Notes under the pieces: generated by a model
Told to the model about the DNA's origin: nothing
The model's input: the letters and a program-made list of their open reading frames with translations, nothing else
Databases searched by the model: none
NCBI GenBank assembly: GCA_963848085.1
Contig: CAWKCE010000003.1
Coordinates: 1,054,001 to 1,118,000 of the forward strand
DNA: 64,000 bases
Direction of reading: 5' to 3'
Source of the DNA: CAWKCE01 sp032127035
Lineage (GTDB): Bacteria > Actinomycetota > Actinomycetes > JAHEKZ01
Position numbers and translations under genes: made by a program
In this document: positions 23,062-32,518 of the stretch, piece after piece
Layout: the number at the start of each line of letters is the position of its first letter
Position numbering within the stretch: the first letter of the stretch is position 1

Positions 23062-25731
23062 GTGTCCGAGCGTCCCCGGCTGCTGCTCCTCGACGGCCAC
23101 TCGTTGGCCTACCGGGCGTTCTACGCGCTCCCGGTCGAGAACTTCTCGACCTCGACCGGTCAGCCGACGAACGCCGTGTACGGCTTCACCTCGATGCTCA
23201 TCAACGCCCTGCGGGACGAGCAGCCCAGCCACCTGGCGGTGGCGTTCGACGTGTCCCGGGTCACGTTCCGTTCCGACGAGTTCCCGGCGTACAAGGCAAA
23301 CCGGGCGGAGACACCGCAGGACTTCCGGGGCCAGGTCGACCTCATCCGGGAGGTGTTGGCGGCTCTCAACGTCCCCGTGCTGGCCGTCGACGGGTATGAG
23401 GCAGACGACGTCATCGCGACTCTGGCCACGCGGGCCACGGCCGAGGGGTTCGACGTCGGAATTATCACCGGTGACCGGGACGCCTTCCAGCTCGTGGACG
23501 ACCGGGTCACCGTGCTGTACCCGAAGAAAGGCGTCTCGGACCTGGCGCGCATGGATCCGGCTGCCGTCGCCGACAAGTACGGGCTCCCCCCGGGCCGCTA
23601 CCCGGACTACGCGGCCCTACGGGGAGATCCGAGTGACAACCTGCCGGGGATTCCCGGCGTCGGTGACAAGACCGCCGCGAAGTGGATTCGGGAGTACGGC
23701 TCCCTCGAGGAGCTGGTGCAGCGAGCCGACGAGGTCCCGGGCAAGGTCGGTGCCGCACTGCGGGCGCACCTGGGGCAGGTGGCGACGAATCGGCGGCTGA
23801 CCGAGCTGGTACGCGACGTGCCGCTCGACCTCGCTCCGGCTGACCTGTCGGTCCGGTCATGGGACCGGGAAGAGGTGGCGCAGATCTTCGACGCCCTGCA
23901 GTTCCGGGTGCTCCGCGACCGCCTTTACCAGACCCTGGACACGCCCGGGCCGGAAGCGGCGGAGGGGTTCGACCTGGAGCTGGTGCGGTGCGCCCCCGGG
24001 GAGGCCGCCGACTGGCTGGCGACCCACGCCCCGGCGGGTCGCCGCGTCGGTGTGTCGGTGTCTGGCGTGTGGGGCCGGGGAGCGGGGCAGGTGCACGCGC
24101 TTTCCGTTGCCGACCCCGACGGACATGCCTGCTTCATCGACGCCGACACCATGACTGCGGACGACAACCAAGCGGTCGGGAAATGGCTCGCGGACCCGGA
24201 TCGGCCCAAGGTCCTGCACGAGATGGGAGGTCCGCTACTGGCACTCGCCGCCGCCGGCTGGGACGTCGCGGGGATTGCCTGTGACACCGCGCTGGCCGGC
24301 TACCTGGCAAGGCCGGACCAGCGCTCCTACGACCTCGCGGACCTGGTGCTGCGCTGGCTCCACCGGGAGCTCCGATCCGACGTCGACTGCGGACAGCTGT
24401 CGTTGGACACCGGAGACGGCGACGAGTCGCGCACCGCCGCGCTCCAGGCCCGGGCGGTGCTGGACCTGGCAGAGGTCCTGGAAGCCGAGCTCGATGGTTC
24501 GGCCGGCCGGGAGCTGCTCACGCGGGTCGAGCTGCCGTTGGCGCAGGTGCTGGTGGATATGGAGCGCACCGGTATCGCGGTCGACGCCCAGTGGCTCGAC
24601 AACCTCCGCGCCCAGTTCGCCGGCGACGCCAAAGCCGCCGCCCAGTCCGCGTACGACGTGATCGGCAAGGAGGTCAACCTGGCGTCGCCGAAGCAGCTGC
24701 AGGTGGTCCTGTTCGACGAGCTGGGCATGCCCAAGACCAAGCGGACCAAGACTGGGTGGACCACGGACGCCGACGCACTGCAGGGGCTGCTGACCGAGAC
24801 CGGGCATCCGTTCTTGCTGCACCTGCTCCGGCACCGCGATGTGTCCAAGCTCCTCGTGACGGTCGAAGGCCTGCAGCGGTCAGTTGCCGAGGACGGGCGG
24901 ATCCACACCACGTTCCGGCAGACCGTGGCGGCCACCGGCCGGTTGTCGTCGACGGACCCCAACCTGCAGAACATCCCGGTGCGCACTGAGGAAGGGCGAC
25001 GCATCAGGTCGGCCTTCGCCGTCGGGCACGGGTACGAGACGCTGCTCACTGCGGACTACAGCCAGGTGGAGATGCGCATCATGGCCCACCTGTCCGACGA
25101 CGCGGCGCTCAAGGCCGCGTTCGCCTCGGGGGAGGACCTCCACACCACGGTGGCGTCCCGTGTCTTCGGTGTGGCCGCCGAGGACGTCGACGCCCAGATG
25201 CGCGGTCGTATCAAAGCGATGTCGTACGGCCTTGCGTACGGACTGTCCGCGTATGGCCTGGCGCAGCAGCTGGGTGTGCCTGCGGACGAGGCCCGGGCGC
25301 TCATGGACGAGTACTTCGAGCGCTTCGGTGGGGTGCGTGACTACCTGGCCACGGTCGTCGATGAGGCACGGTCCTGCGGGTATACCGAGACGCTGCTCGG
25401 CAGGAGGCGCTACCTGCCCGATCTCACCAGTGACAACCGGCAGCGCCGCGAGATGGCCGAGCGAATGGCCCTGAACGCACCGATCCAGGGGTCGGCGGCC
25501 GACATCATCAAGGTCGCCATGCTGGACGTGCACGCGGGCCTGCGCGAGCGGGGGCTGCGGACCCGGCTCCTGCTGCAGGTGCACGACGAGCTTGTTCTTG
25601 AGGTTGCCCCGGGTGAGCGGGCTGACGCCGAGGAGCTGGTCGTGGCGGCCATGGTCGGCGCGTACGCCCTGGAGCCGAGTCTGGCGGTCAGTGTCGGAGT
25701 AGGCGACACCTGGGAGTCTGCCGCGCACTGA
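23062..25731 (+). CDS. polA: DNA polymerase I
   Basis: An 889-residue family A polymerase for gap filling and Okazaki-fragment processing. The N-terminal 5'-nuclease (residues 1-290) has LLLLDGHSLAYRAFYAL, DGYEADDVIATL and GDPSDNLPGIPGVGDKTA. The middle 3'-5' exonuclease domain lacks the DxE motif, reading VGVSVSGVW instead, so proofreading is probably lost. The polymerase domain has motif A around Asp665 (TADYSQVEMR), motif B with K718-A-M-S-Y722-G, and motif C with Asp842 (QVHDELVLEV). Tyr722 sits where E. coli has Phe762, the position that governs dideoxynucleotide discrimination. Confidence 0.96.
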   Translation: MSERPRLLLLDGHSLAYRAFYALPVENFSTSTGQPTNAVYGFTSMLINALRDEQPSHLAVAFDVSRVTFRSDEFPAYKANRAETPQDFRGQVDLIREVLAALNVPVLAVDGYEADDVIATLATRATAEGFDVGIITGDRDAFQLVDDRVTVLYPKKGVSDLARMDPAAVADKYGLPPGRYPDYAALRGDPSDNLPGIPGVGDKTAAKWIREYGSLEELVQRADEVPGKVGAALRAHLGQVATNRRLTELVRDVPLDLAPADLSVRSWDREEVAQIFDALQFRVLRDRLYQTLDTPGPEAAEGFDLELVRCAPGEAADWLATHAPAGRRVGVSVSGVWGRGAGQVHALSVADPDGHACFIDADTMTADDNQAVGKWLADPDRPKVLHEMGGPLLALAAAGWDVAGIACDTALAGYLARPDQRSYDLADLVLRWLHRELRSDVDCGQLSLDTGDGDESRTAALQARAVLDLAEVLEAELDGSAGRELLTRVELPLAQVLVDMERTGIAVDAQWLDNLRAQFAGDAKAAAQSAYDVIGKEVNLASPKQLQVVLFDELGMPKTKRTKTGWTTDADALQGLLTETGHPFLLHLLRHRDVSKLLVTVEGLQRSVAEDGRIHTTFRQTVAATGRLSSTDPNLQNIPVRTEEGRRIRSAFAVGHGYETLLTADYSQVEMRIMAHLSDDAALKAAFASGEDLHTTVASRVFGVAAEDVDAQMRGRIKAMSYGLAYGLSAYGLAQQLGVPADEARALMDEYFERFGGVRDYLATVVDEARSCGYTETLLGRRRYLPDLTSDNRQRREMAERMALNAPIQGSAADIIKVAMLDVHAGLRERGLRTRLLLQVHDELVLEVAPGERADAEELVVAAMVGAYALEPSLAVSVGVGDTWESAAH

Positions 25732-25757
25732 GGCGCAGGCGATGGCACACTCCCGCC

Positions 25758-27203
25758 ATGCGCACAAGCACTCGTACCCTGCCCCTCGCCGCCGCGGCGG
25801 CATCTGCACTCCTCGTTCTCAGCGCCTGCGGCAGCGACGCCCCCCAGTCGTCGGTCAGGTCGCAGGACATGGACGTGCCGTTCACCGCATGCGACAGCGT
25901 CGCGTGCAGCGGTGACATCGACGGCGCGGCCTACCAGATCCTGATGCCCGACACCTGGAACGGGACCCTCCTCCTGTGGTCCCACGGCATCAGGTCGCCG
26001 CAGCCGTTGCCGTTGAGCCCGGACGAGCCGGTGAACACCGCTGCCGAGCCGGTCCCTGGGTGGAGCGAGGCGGACAGCGGCGGGGTGGCCCAGCCGCTGC
26101 TGGACGCCGGGTTCGCGCTGGCCGGGTCCGCCTACCGCACCAACGGTTGGGCGGTCGACGACGCCCTCGCCGACCAGACCGCGCTGTACGACTTCTTCGT
26201 GGACAACGTGGGTGACCCAGATCGCACGGTGGTTTGGGGAGCGTCGCTGGGTGGCCTGGTCACCGCCCTCCTGGCCGAACAGCAGGCCGACTGGGTGGAT
26301 GGCGCCGCACCGATGTGTGGTGTCGTGGGCGGCGGTGTCGACAACCTCGACCTGGCTCTGGACGTGACCTACGGCATCCAGCAGCTACTCGCGCCAGACC
26401 TGCAGCTGACCGGCTACGAGAGCTGGGACGATGCGGCAGCCCAGTGGCAGAAGGGGTACGACGCGATCGTGGCCGCGGGTTCCGACATCGAGAAGGGCGT
26501 TCCTGCCCTCCTCATGCTTGCGGCCATCAGCGACGCGTCGTCGCAGACGAAAACCTACGACGGCGCCGACCTCGAGTCGCAGGTACGCGCCTACGGCGAG
26601 GCGGCTGTGAACGGCATGACGTACGGCACCGTCTTCCGATCCGACATCGAGGCGCGCTACGGCGGCAACCCGTCGGAGAACGTCGGGGTCGACTACGCGA
26701 GCCGGGTGTCAGACGACGAGCGCCAGCTCATCGACTCCATCGGCGGGGCCGGCACCTCGGACCGGCTGCTGACGAAGCTGGCGGACGGAGAGCGCATCAC
26801 CGCCGACTCGGCAGCGCGCAGCGCTCTCGAGGAGTCGAGTACCCCCACTGGCGCTGTGACCGACCCCACCTTCACCGTGCACACCGCGGCCGATCCGCTG
26901 GTCATCTCCCAGAACGAGTCGCTGTACGCCGAACGGGTGGCTGCCAGCCCCGGGCGAACGGCCGACCTGCTCCAGGCCTTCACGGTGGCGCCGGCCACGT
27001 ACTCGCCGAAGGTAGGTGCGCCATTCGGGGCCGGCCACTGCAACTTCACTCCTGAGACGTACGTGGGTACCGCGATGATGATGGACGACTGGGTGCGCAA
27101 CGGGCTCCTGCCGACGCCTGCCGTGATCGAGGGGGAGTTTGGCGCCGACAGCGGCTACACCTCCGCCTTCGCCCCCGGGCCGTGGCCGGCGGAGTCGGGG
27201 TGA
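25758..27203 (+). CDS. Secreted lipoprotein, alpha/beta-hydrolase
   Basis: A 481-residue protein with signal peptide and lipobox LSAC (Cys about residue 24). LLLWSHGI is the oxyanion strand, VVWGASLGG the nucleophile elbow (Ser163), and a late GAGHCNF supplies the probable catalytic His. It contains long insertions between residues 190 and 370. It resembles lipoprotein esterases or peptidases of actinobacteria; the substrate is unknown. CACACT ends 6 bases before the ATG. The 3' end overlaps the convergent flippase gene by 49 bases. Confidence 0.82.
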   Translation: MRTSTRTLPLAAAAASALLVLSACGSDAPQSSVRSQDMDVPFTACDSVACSGDIDGAAYQILMPDTWNGTLLLWSHGIRSPQPLPLSPDEPVNTAAEPVPGWSEADSGGVAQPLLDAGFALAGSAYRTNGWAVDDALADQTALYDFFVDNVGDPDRTVVWGASLGGLVTALLAEQQADWVDGAAPMCGVVGGGVDNLDLALDVTYGIQQLLAPDLQLTGYESWDDAAAQWQKGYDAIVAAGSDIEKGVPALLMLAAISDASSQTKTYDGADLESQVRAYGEAAVNGMTYGTVFRSDIEARYGGNPSENVGVDYASRVSDDERQLIDSIGGAGTSDRLLTKLADGERITADSAARSALEESSTPTGAVTDPTFTVHTAADPLVISQNESLYAERVAASPGRTADLLQAFTVAPATYSPKVGAPFGAGHCNFTPETYVGTAMMMDDWVRNGLLPTPAVIEGEFGADSGYTSAFAPGPWPAESG

Positions 27204-28426
27204 GTCCGCCGGTGTTCGCGGGCCCACCCGAGCAGGCCGACGACGGCGAGGCCCGCGGCCGCACCTAGTGCCGTGGTGACGATGGCCTGCGGAGAACCGT
27301 GGGCGAGCAGAGCTACGGCGGTGACCAGGGCGAGCACCGCCGCCCAGACTGCGACCACGGCAGTGCGGTCCTCCCGGCTCAGCCGCGCGTACAGCAGCAG
27401 CTGCGCCAGGGCGAAGACGGCTCCCTCAGCGGCGAACAGCCAGACGAAGGGCGACAGTCCCTCGTACGCCGGACCCGCGATGACCAAGACGACCGTCGTC
27501 CCGGCGACCACTGCGACGGCTGTGCTCACCAGGCCGACGGTTGCCGTCGCGGTGACCGAGGTCGTCATGGCCGACCGTCGCCGATGGACGTCGGCGAATC
27601 GAGGTAGTGCCACCACGGTGATGAACTGCGGAAGCCAGAACGTGATCTTGGTGACGATGGCGCCGGCCGCGTACAGGCCAGCGTCACGCGCGGTCAGGAA
27701 GTGCCGGGCGAGGACGACGTCGACGTTGGTCAGCACGAACATCGCCAGCAGGGCGTGACCGACGTGGCCGACCTCGCGCGACACTTCGGGGTGACGGGCA
27801 CGCGACGGGGGGGCAACCAGCTGCCGGGTGAACCACGTGGCGGCGGCAACACCGATCCAGGTGCCGACGGCGGTGCCCCACATGACTCCGTTGACATCGG
27901 AGGTCAGCGCAAGTCCCACCAGTCCGCCCCCGACCTTGCCGAAGGAGAACAACGAGACTGCGAGTCCGACGAGGGCGAAGCGCTCGCGGCCGAGCGCGAG
28001 GCCCTGGACGAAGCCTGACCACGTCATGGGGACGAACGTGGCGGCCACGAGAAGGAGGGGGAGGACGTCGAGATGGAGGAACCGCGCCAGCGGAGCGGCC
28101 AGTGCGAGGCCCAGGGCCCCGAGACCCCACGAGGCCCACAGCGCCGCTCGAGTGAGTGCCCCCGGAAGAGTCTCCTCGCCGGTGGCGAGCCTTCGGGTCG
28201 TGACCATCTGGAGAGCGAGTGCCACGACGTAGCCGACCACGATGAGGCCGAGCAGCGCGCCGAGCGCACCGAACTGCTCCGGGCCGAGCCGGCGGGAGGC
28301 GGTGACGCTCAGCAGGTAGGACAGCACGTTGCCGACGGCCATCGCGGCCGCCACGATCGCTGCCTGCGACACCACTCGCTGGCGCGCGGGTGAGCGCCGC
28401 GGAGCCGACTCCGGAGGGACGGTCAC
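27155..28426 (-). CDS. Polysaccharide/oligosaccharide flippase (MOP superfamily)
   Basis: A 423-residue membrane protein with about 12 hydrophobic segments and almost no soluble loops. It contains the Wzx/MurJ-like pattern SYLLSVTASRRLGPEQFGALGALLGL near the N terminus and LVTNVDVVLARHFL-type and AGAIVTKITFWLPQFITVVALPRFAD segments in the middle. Lipid-linked glycan export is the likely role, agreeing with the glycan genes that follow. GTG 28426 has AGGAG 7 bases upstream; the longer in-frame extension to 28771 runs antisense to the next gene and is rejected. Confidence 0.85.
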   Translation of the reverse strand: MTVPPESAPRRSPARQRVVSQAAIVAAAMAVGNVLSYLLSVTASRRLGPEQFGALGALLGLIVVGYVVALALQMVTTRRLATGEETLPGALTRAALWASWGLGALGLALAAPLARFLHLDVLPLLLVAATFVPMTWSGFVQGLALGRERFALVGLAVSLFSFGKVGGGLVGLALTSDVNGVMWGTAVGTWIGVAAATWFTRQLVAPPSRARHPEVSREVGHVGHALLAMFVLTNVDVVLARHFLTARDAGLYAAGAIVTKITFWLPQFITVVALPRFADVHRRRSAMTTSVTATATVGLVSTAVAVVAGTTVVLVIAGPAYEGLSPFVWLFAAEGAVFALAQLLLYARLSREDRTAVVAVWAAVLALVTAVALLAHGSPQAIVTTALGAAAGLAVVGLLGWAREHRRTHPDSAGHGPGAKAEV

Positions 28427-28482
28427 GGCCGGTCTCCTCGCTGCGGTGACCCGTCGCAGCGTCGAGCGTGACGGGAAGGGCA

Positions 28483-30261
28483 ATGATGGGCACCGATCAC
28501 GATAAGCCGTCGGCGTGGCAGGGGGGCCGGGTGCGGGACAAGTCCGCTGCGAAGGCCTGGCCCAGGTTCCTTGTCGGAGCGTGGCCGTGGCTTCTTGCCC
28601 TCGCGGTGACAGCGCCGCTGCTCGCCCCCGGTTTCGTCCTGTCGTACGACATGGTGTTCGTCCCTCGGCAGTCGCTGGTGCCGGAGGCCCTCGGTCTGGG
28701 TGGGCCGCTCCCTCGCGCAGTGCCGGTTGACGCCGTCCTCGCACTGGTGACCCAGGTTGTGCCGGGGGCACTCATCCAGAAGGCAGTCCTGGTTCTGCTC
28801 CTGGGTTTCGCCGGGTGGGGAGCAGCGACCCTGGTGCCCTCGAACTCGGTGGTCGCCCGTCTAGCCGCGGCGACCTGGTACGTGTGGAACCCGTACGTCG
28901 CCGAGCGACTGGTCCTCGGCCACTGGACGCTGCTGGTGGGGTACGCGTCCCTCCCCTGGTTGGTGCGCGCGGCAATCGACCTGCGCCACGGGCACCCAGG
29001 AGCACAGCTGCGTGTCGTGGCCCTCCTGGTGCCGTCGGCCCTGGCGGCCGGCCCAGCGGTCATCGCGCTGCTCACGGTGGTGCCCGTCCTCGCCTACCGG
29101 CCGGATGCCCGGTTGGCCCGACGGCTGGGGGTCACCGGAGCGGGCTGGGTCGTTCTCAACGCACCCTGGTGGCTGCCGGCGCTGCTCCACCCGACAAGCG
29201 GGCTGTCGCCGGATGGCGGCGTCGCGGCGTTCGCGGCCCGTGCCGAAGGGCCGGTCGGCACCCTTGGCAGCGTGCTGGGGCTGGGAGGTGTCTGGAACGC
29301 GGACGTCGTTCCAGACAGCCGGGGGCTGGTGACCGCCGCCCTGTTCCTCGTAGTCCTGCTGGCGGTTTCGGCCCTCGGACTGCGCCCCCTGGTGAGCGGC
29401 CTGGGCGGAGGTGGTGCCGGGCTGGTCGTAGCGGCAGGGGTGGGACTGACCGTGGCTCTGCTCGGGGCCGTGGGGCCGCTCCACGAGGCGCTCGGCTGGG
29501 CGGTGACGTCGCTTCCGGGCGCGGGGCTCGTCCGCGACGGGCAGAAGTTCCTCGCCCCGTTCGCGCTCGCGCAGGCGCTGGCCTTCGCCTTGGGCTGCGT
29601 GGCCGTGGGGCGGTACCTCGGCGCCGGTGCGGGCCGCGTGGTGCCGGCAGCGCTCCTGCTCCTGCCGCTTGCCGTCCTGCCAGACCTCGCCTGGGGCGTC
29701 GGGGGACGGCTGCAGCCGGTGGACTACCCGGACGACTGGGCGGTGGTGCGACAGCTGGTGGCCGACGAACCCGACACCGGCGACGTGGTGGCCCTGCCGT
29801 GGCAGAGCTTCCGCGCGTTCGGCTGGAACGGCGGCCGGGTGGTCCTCGACCCGGCCCCTCGGTGGCTCACGACCACGGTCGTCGTGGACGACACCTTGAC
29901 CGTAGGCGGCCAAAGCGTTGGCGGTGAGGACCCGCGGGCAGCCGAGGTCGGCACCATCCTCGGCTCCGGGCTCCCGCTCGCCGAGGCGTTGCCCCCGCTG
30001 GGTGTCGGGTGGGTGCTGATCGAGCGCGGCACGCCGGGCAGCCTCGACCGTGAGTCCCTGGCCGGCGCAACGACGGTCTTCAGTGGCGCAGACCTCGAGC
30101 TGGTGCGGCTGGGCCCGACCACGTCACCGGATCTACCGGCCTGGGCGCCGGCCGTGGTCGTGGTCGACCTCCTGGCGGTGATGGTCGCGCTCGCGGCGAC
30201 GGTTGCCGCGGGAATCAGGGGTCTGCTCGGAAGGGCACGGGCCTGGCCCGGCCGCTGGTAG
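28483..30261 (+). CDS. Large polytopic envelope protein, GT-C-like (Rv0226c-type)
   Basis: A 592-residue protein with about 11-12 hydrophobic segments followed by a soluble C-terminal region (about 415-570) and a last transmembrane helix. After the first helix, FVLSYDMVFVPRQSLVP has an Asp in the position of the GT-C acidic motif. VWNPYVAERLVLGHWTLLVGYASLPWLVRA and VRDGQKFLAPFALAQALAFALG are conserved-looking. By size and neighbourhood it matches the conserved mycobacterial membrane protein class near Rv0224c-Rv0228 (recollection, unchecked). Start at ATG 28483 with GGAAGG upstream; a GTG at 28468 is possible. Role unknown, probably in envelope glycan synthesis. Confidence 0.75.
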   Translation: MMGTDHDKPSAWQGGRVRDKSAAKAWPRFLVGAWPWLLALAVTAPLLAPGFVLSYDMVFVPRQSLVPEALGLGGPLPRAVPVDAVLALVTQVVPGALIQKAVLVLLLGFAGWGAATLVPSNSVVARLAAATWYVWNPYVAERLVLGHWTLLVGYASLPWLVRAAIDLRHGHPGAQLRVVALLVPSALAAGPAVIALLTVVPVLAYRPDARLARRLGVTGAGWVVLNAPWWLPALLHPTSGLSPDGGVAAFAARAEGPVGTLGSVLGLGGVWNADVVPDSRGLVTAALFLVVLLAVSALGLRPLVSGLGGGGAGLVVAAGVGLTVALLGAVGPLHEALGWAVTSLPGAGLVRDGQKFLAPFALAQALAFALGCVAVGRYLGAGAGRVVPAALLLLPLAVLPDLAWGVGGRLQPVDYPDDWAVVRQLVADEPDTGDVVALPWQSFRAFGWNGGRVVLDPAPRWLTTTVVVDDTLTVGGQSVGGEDPRAAEVGTILGSGLPLAEALPPLGVGWVLIERGTPGSLDRESLAGATTVFSGADLELVRLGPTTSPDLPAWAPAVVVVDLLAVMVALAATVAAGIRGLLGRARAWPGRW

Positions 30262-30295
30262 AGTTCCGCCAGGTCTTGGTGAAAGGGGTGTTCCG

Positions 30296-30442
30296 ATGCC
30301 GATCGTCAGCATGATCGTCTCCGCGGTTGCGGGGGTGGCCCTTGCGGCGACCGGAGCCTTCACGCTGGTGCAGGTGACCGGCGACGGCTCGTCCGACCAG
30401 GGTGCGATCTCGGCTCCCCTCGTCGAGTACGGAGCGCGCTGA
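30296..30442 (+). CDS. DUF2613 small membrane peptide
   Basis: A 48-residue peptide: one hydrophobic helix (residues 4-28) and a short tail ending APLVEYGAR. The VEYG-R ending after an Ala/Val-rich helix is the DUF2613 signature; in mycobacteria such a peptide (Rv0236A) is encoded beside aftD, and an aftD-like gene lies 2 kb downstream here. GAAAGGGG lies 6-13 bases upstream, and a TAGAGT -10 at 30259-30264. Function not established. Confidence 0.8.
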   Translation: MPIVSMIVSAVAGVALAATGAFTLVQVTGDGSSDQGAISAPLVEYGAR

Positions 30443-30470
30443 CCCGGGAGCGTTCGCGCGGGACGTGCGT

Positions 30471-31697
30471 TCAGCGCACCTTGCGAACACCCTCGTAGGC
30501 CCTGAGGTCGATCTCGTCGGGGCGAACATCGTGGGCTGGGCCGGGGTCGACCCGCGCCTCGTGGGTTCCGGCAACCGCGACCTGCAGCACCTCGCCGAAG
30601 GACGCTGCGGACGCGCCCCAGTGGAACGTAAGCGCGCGGTCGCGCGCGGCAGCGCCCATGCGTCGCCTCAGTGTGTCGTCTGACAGCAGCTGTCCGGTCG
30701 CCTCGGTGAATGCGTCCAGGTCAGGGACCAGCCGGCCGGTCACTCCCTCGACAACCGACTCCGACAGGCCCCCGGCGTCGTCGAACGCGACGGTCGGCAC
30801 CCCGTGCGAAGCCGCCTCCATCACATTCAGACCCCACCCTTCCTTCAGCGAGGGGGCGAGGTGCAGCCAGGAAGACGCCACGAGCCGGTGCTTGTCCGCC
30901 TCGGTGACGAAGCCGCAGAACTCGGTGATGTCGGAGACACCGAGACGGTCCGCCTCTCGGCGGAGCTGGGCTGACCACCACCCGTCCCCCACCACGAGAA
31001 GTCGCAGGCCGGGGACCTGGCCGCGCAGCTGAGCGGCGACGTGCAGGGCAAGCTCGACCCGTTTGTGAGGGACGAGCCGCCCCAACACGCACAGTGTCGG
31101 GGTCCGGGAGCGACCCGGGGTCTGGGGCGGACGATCCGTGCCGTTGTGGACCACTGCTACGTGCTCGGACCGAACGCCGAGACCGGTCAGCTCGCGCTTG
31201 GTGACCTCGGACACCGCGACGTACTGGCACCCTCGGTAGAACCGGGGAGCAAGCCACGACTCGAGCCACCAGCCGAAGCGGGCCGCGGCCGGGCCGTAGA
31301 CCACCGGCCACTGCTCCCGGTGCACGTGGTGCACCAGGACCACGACCGGGCGGCGCGTGGCGAGCCGGCTGAAGAACGGGACGCCGTTCTGGACGTCCAC
31401 CACCACGTCCGGTGCCCGACGGTTGGCCCACAAGTACTGCAGGGCCCGCGGGTAGACGGTCAGCTTGCTTCCGCGGCGCCGATAGGTGACGTCGTCGACG
31501 GTCTCGTCGCGCGGCGCTCCCGGGTGAGCCGCACACAGCACCGTCACCCGGTGTCCGCCGGCCGCCAGCCGACGGGCGATCGACTCGATGTACCGCTCGG
31601 AGCCGCCGCCCTCGGGGTTGCGGGTGTCCCGCCAGTTCAGGACGAACACGCTCAGCGGCGTCGAGCTGCCACGATCGGTGGGGGTCGAGTCGGCCAT
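30471..31697 (-). CDS. Family 4 glycosyltransferase
   Basis: A 408-residue GT-B protein. The N-terminal domain opens VFVLNWRDTRNPEGGGSERYIESIARRL, with the glycine-rich acceptor loop. The C-terminal domain has VLGRLVPHKRVELALHVAAQL and the donor-binding E-x7-E region HLAPSLKEGWGLNVMEAASHG. It most likely adds a sugar from a nucleotide donor on the cytoplasmic side. The product resembles the Rv0225 type by neighbourhood. Divergent from the methyltransferase gene, with 77 bases between the starts. Confidence 0.88.
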   Translation of the reverse strand: MADSTPTDRGSSTPLSVFVLNWRDTRNPEGGGSERYIESIARRLAAGGHRVTVLCAAHPGAPRDETVDDVTYRRRGSKLTVYPRALQYLWANRRAPDVVVDVQNGVPFFSRLATRRPVVVLVHHVHREQWPVVYGPAAARFGWWLESWLAPRFYRGCQYVAVSEVTKRELTGLGVRSEHVAVVHNGTDRPPQTPGRSRTPTLCVLGRLVPHKRVELALHVAAQLRGQVPGLRLLVVGDGWWSAQLRREADRLGVSDITEFCGFVTEADKHRLVASSWLHLAPSLKEGWGLNVMEAASHGVPTVAFDDAGGLSESVVEGVTGRLVPDLDAFTEATGQLLSDDTLRRRMGAAARDRALTFHWGASAASFGEVLQVAVAGTHEARVDPGPAHDVRPDEIDLRAYEGVRKVR

Positions 31698-31762
31698 GTC
31701 GCCTTCCGGGTGGAGTGTCCCAGGCTAACCAATGGTGGTCCGGGCGGCGCCGTGCCATCAGG

Positions 31763-31774
31763 TACCTTCCACTG
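31763..31774 (+). promoter_or_regulatory. -10 element of a leaderless methyltransferase transcript
   Basis: TACCTT (31763-31768) ends 6 bases before ATG 31775, and no Shine-Dalgarno is present. Confidence 0.4.
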
Positions 31775-32518
31775 ATGTCCACCGGACGGACCAGCGGGCG
31801 CCGCGCGACCCTCGCCCGATCAGTGGCACTGTTCCGGGCGTTCCGGGTCGAGCAGACCGATCCCGGCCGCTTCTACCGGGTTCTCGCTGCCGACTCGGTG
31901 GACCAGCTGTCGGACTTCGCCGACCTGGCCGACGCCACGGTCCTGGACGTCGGAGGCGGCCCCGGCTTCTTCGCCGACGCGTTCCGTGAGGCCGGTGCCC
32001 GGTACTTCAGCCTGGACGCCGACGTGGGGGAGATGCGGGCTCATGGGCTCGCTCAGGACGGCACGGTGGTGGGAAGCGGCACCCAGCTGCCGTTCGCCGA
32101 CAGGGCAGTGGACGTCTGCTACTCGTCAAACGTGCTCGAGCATGTTGCGACCCCCTGGGACATGGCCGACGAGATGATCCGCGTGACCCGCCCGGGCGGG
32201 ACGGTGTTCCTGTCGTTCACGGTGTGGCTCGGGCCGTGGGGAGGCCACGAGACCTCACCATGGCACTGGCTCGGGGGTGAGCGGGCGGCCCGTCGGTACG
32301 AGAGCCGGCACGGTCACCCGCCCAAGAACCGCTACGGCGAGTCGCTGTTCGCGGTGTCGGTGGGCGAGGCTCTTCAGTGGGCGCGCGCCGCTCGAACCGC
32401 CGATCTGGTGTCGGCCTTCCCCCGGTACGCCCCCGACTGGGCGCGCGGGCTGGTCCGCGTCCCTGGCGTGCGCGAGCTGGCCACCTGGAACCTCGCACTG
32501 GTTCTGCGCGTCCGGTGA
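31775..32518 (+). CDS. Class I SAM-dependent methyltransferase (envelope locus)
   Basis: A 247-residue methyltransferase. Motif I is VLDVGGGPGFFADAF, motif II YFSLDADVGEM, a post-core segment VCYSSNVLEHVATP, and RVTRPGGTVFLSF the motif III region. YESRHGHPPKNRYGESLFAVSVGEAL is a distinctive substrate-side loop. Its order next to a GT4 enzyme matches the mycobacterial Rv0224c-Rv0225 pair (from memory). The acceptor is unknown, possibly a lipid-linked glycan. Overlaps the AftD-like gene by GTGA. Confidence 0.85.
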   Translation: MSTGRTSGRRATLARSVALFRAFRVEQTDPGRFYRVLAADSVDQLSDFADLADATVLDVGGGPGFFADAFREAGARYFSLDADVGEMRAHGLAQDGTVVGSGTQLPFADRAVDVCYSSNVLEHVATPWDMADEMIRVTRPGGTVFLSFTVWLGPWGGHETSPWHWLGGERAARRYESRHGHPPKNRYGESLFAVSVGEALQWARAARTADLVSAFPRYAPDWARGLVRVPGVRELATWNLALVLRVR

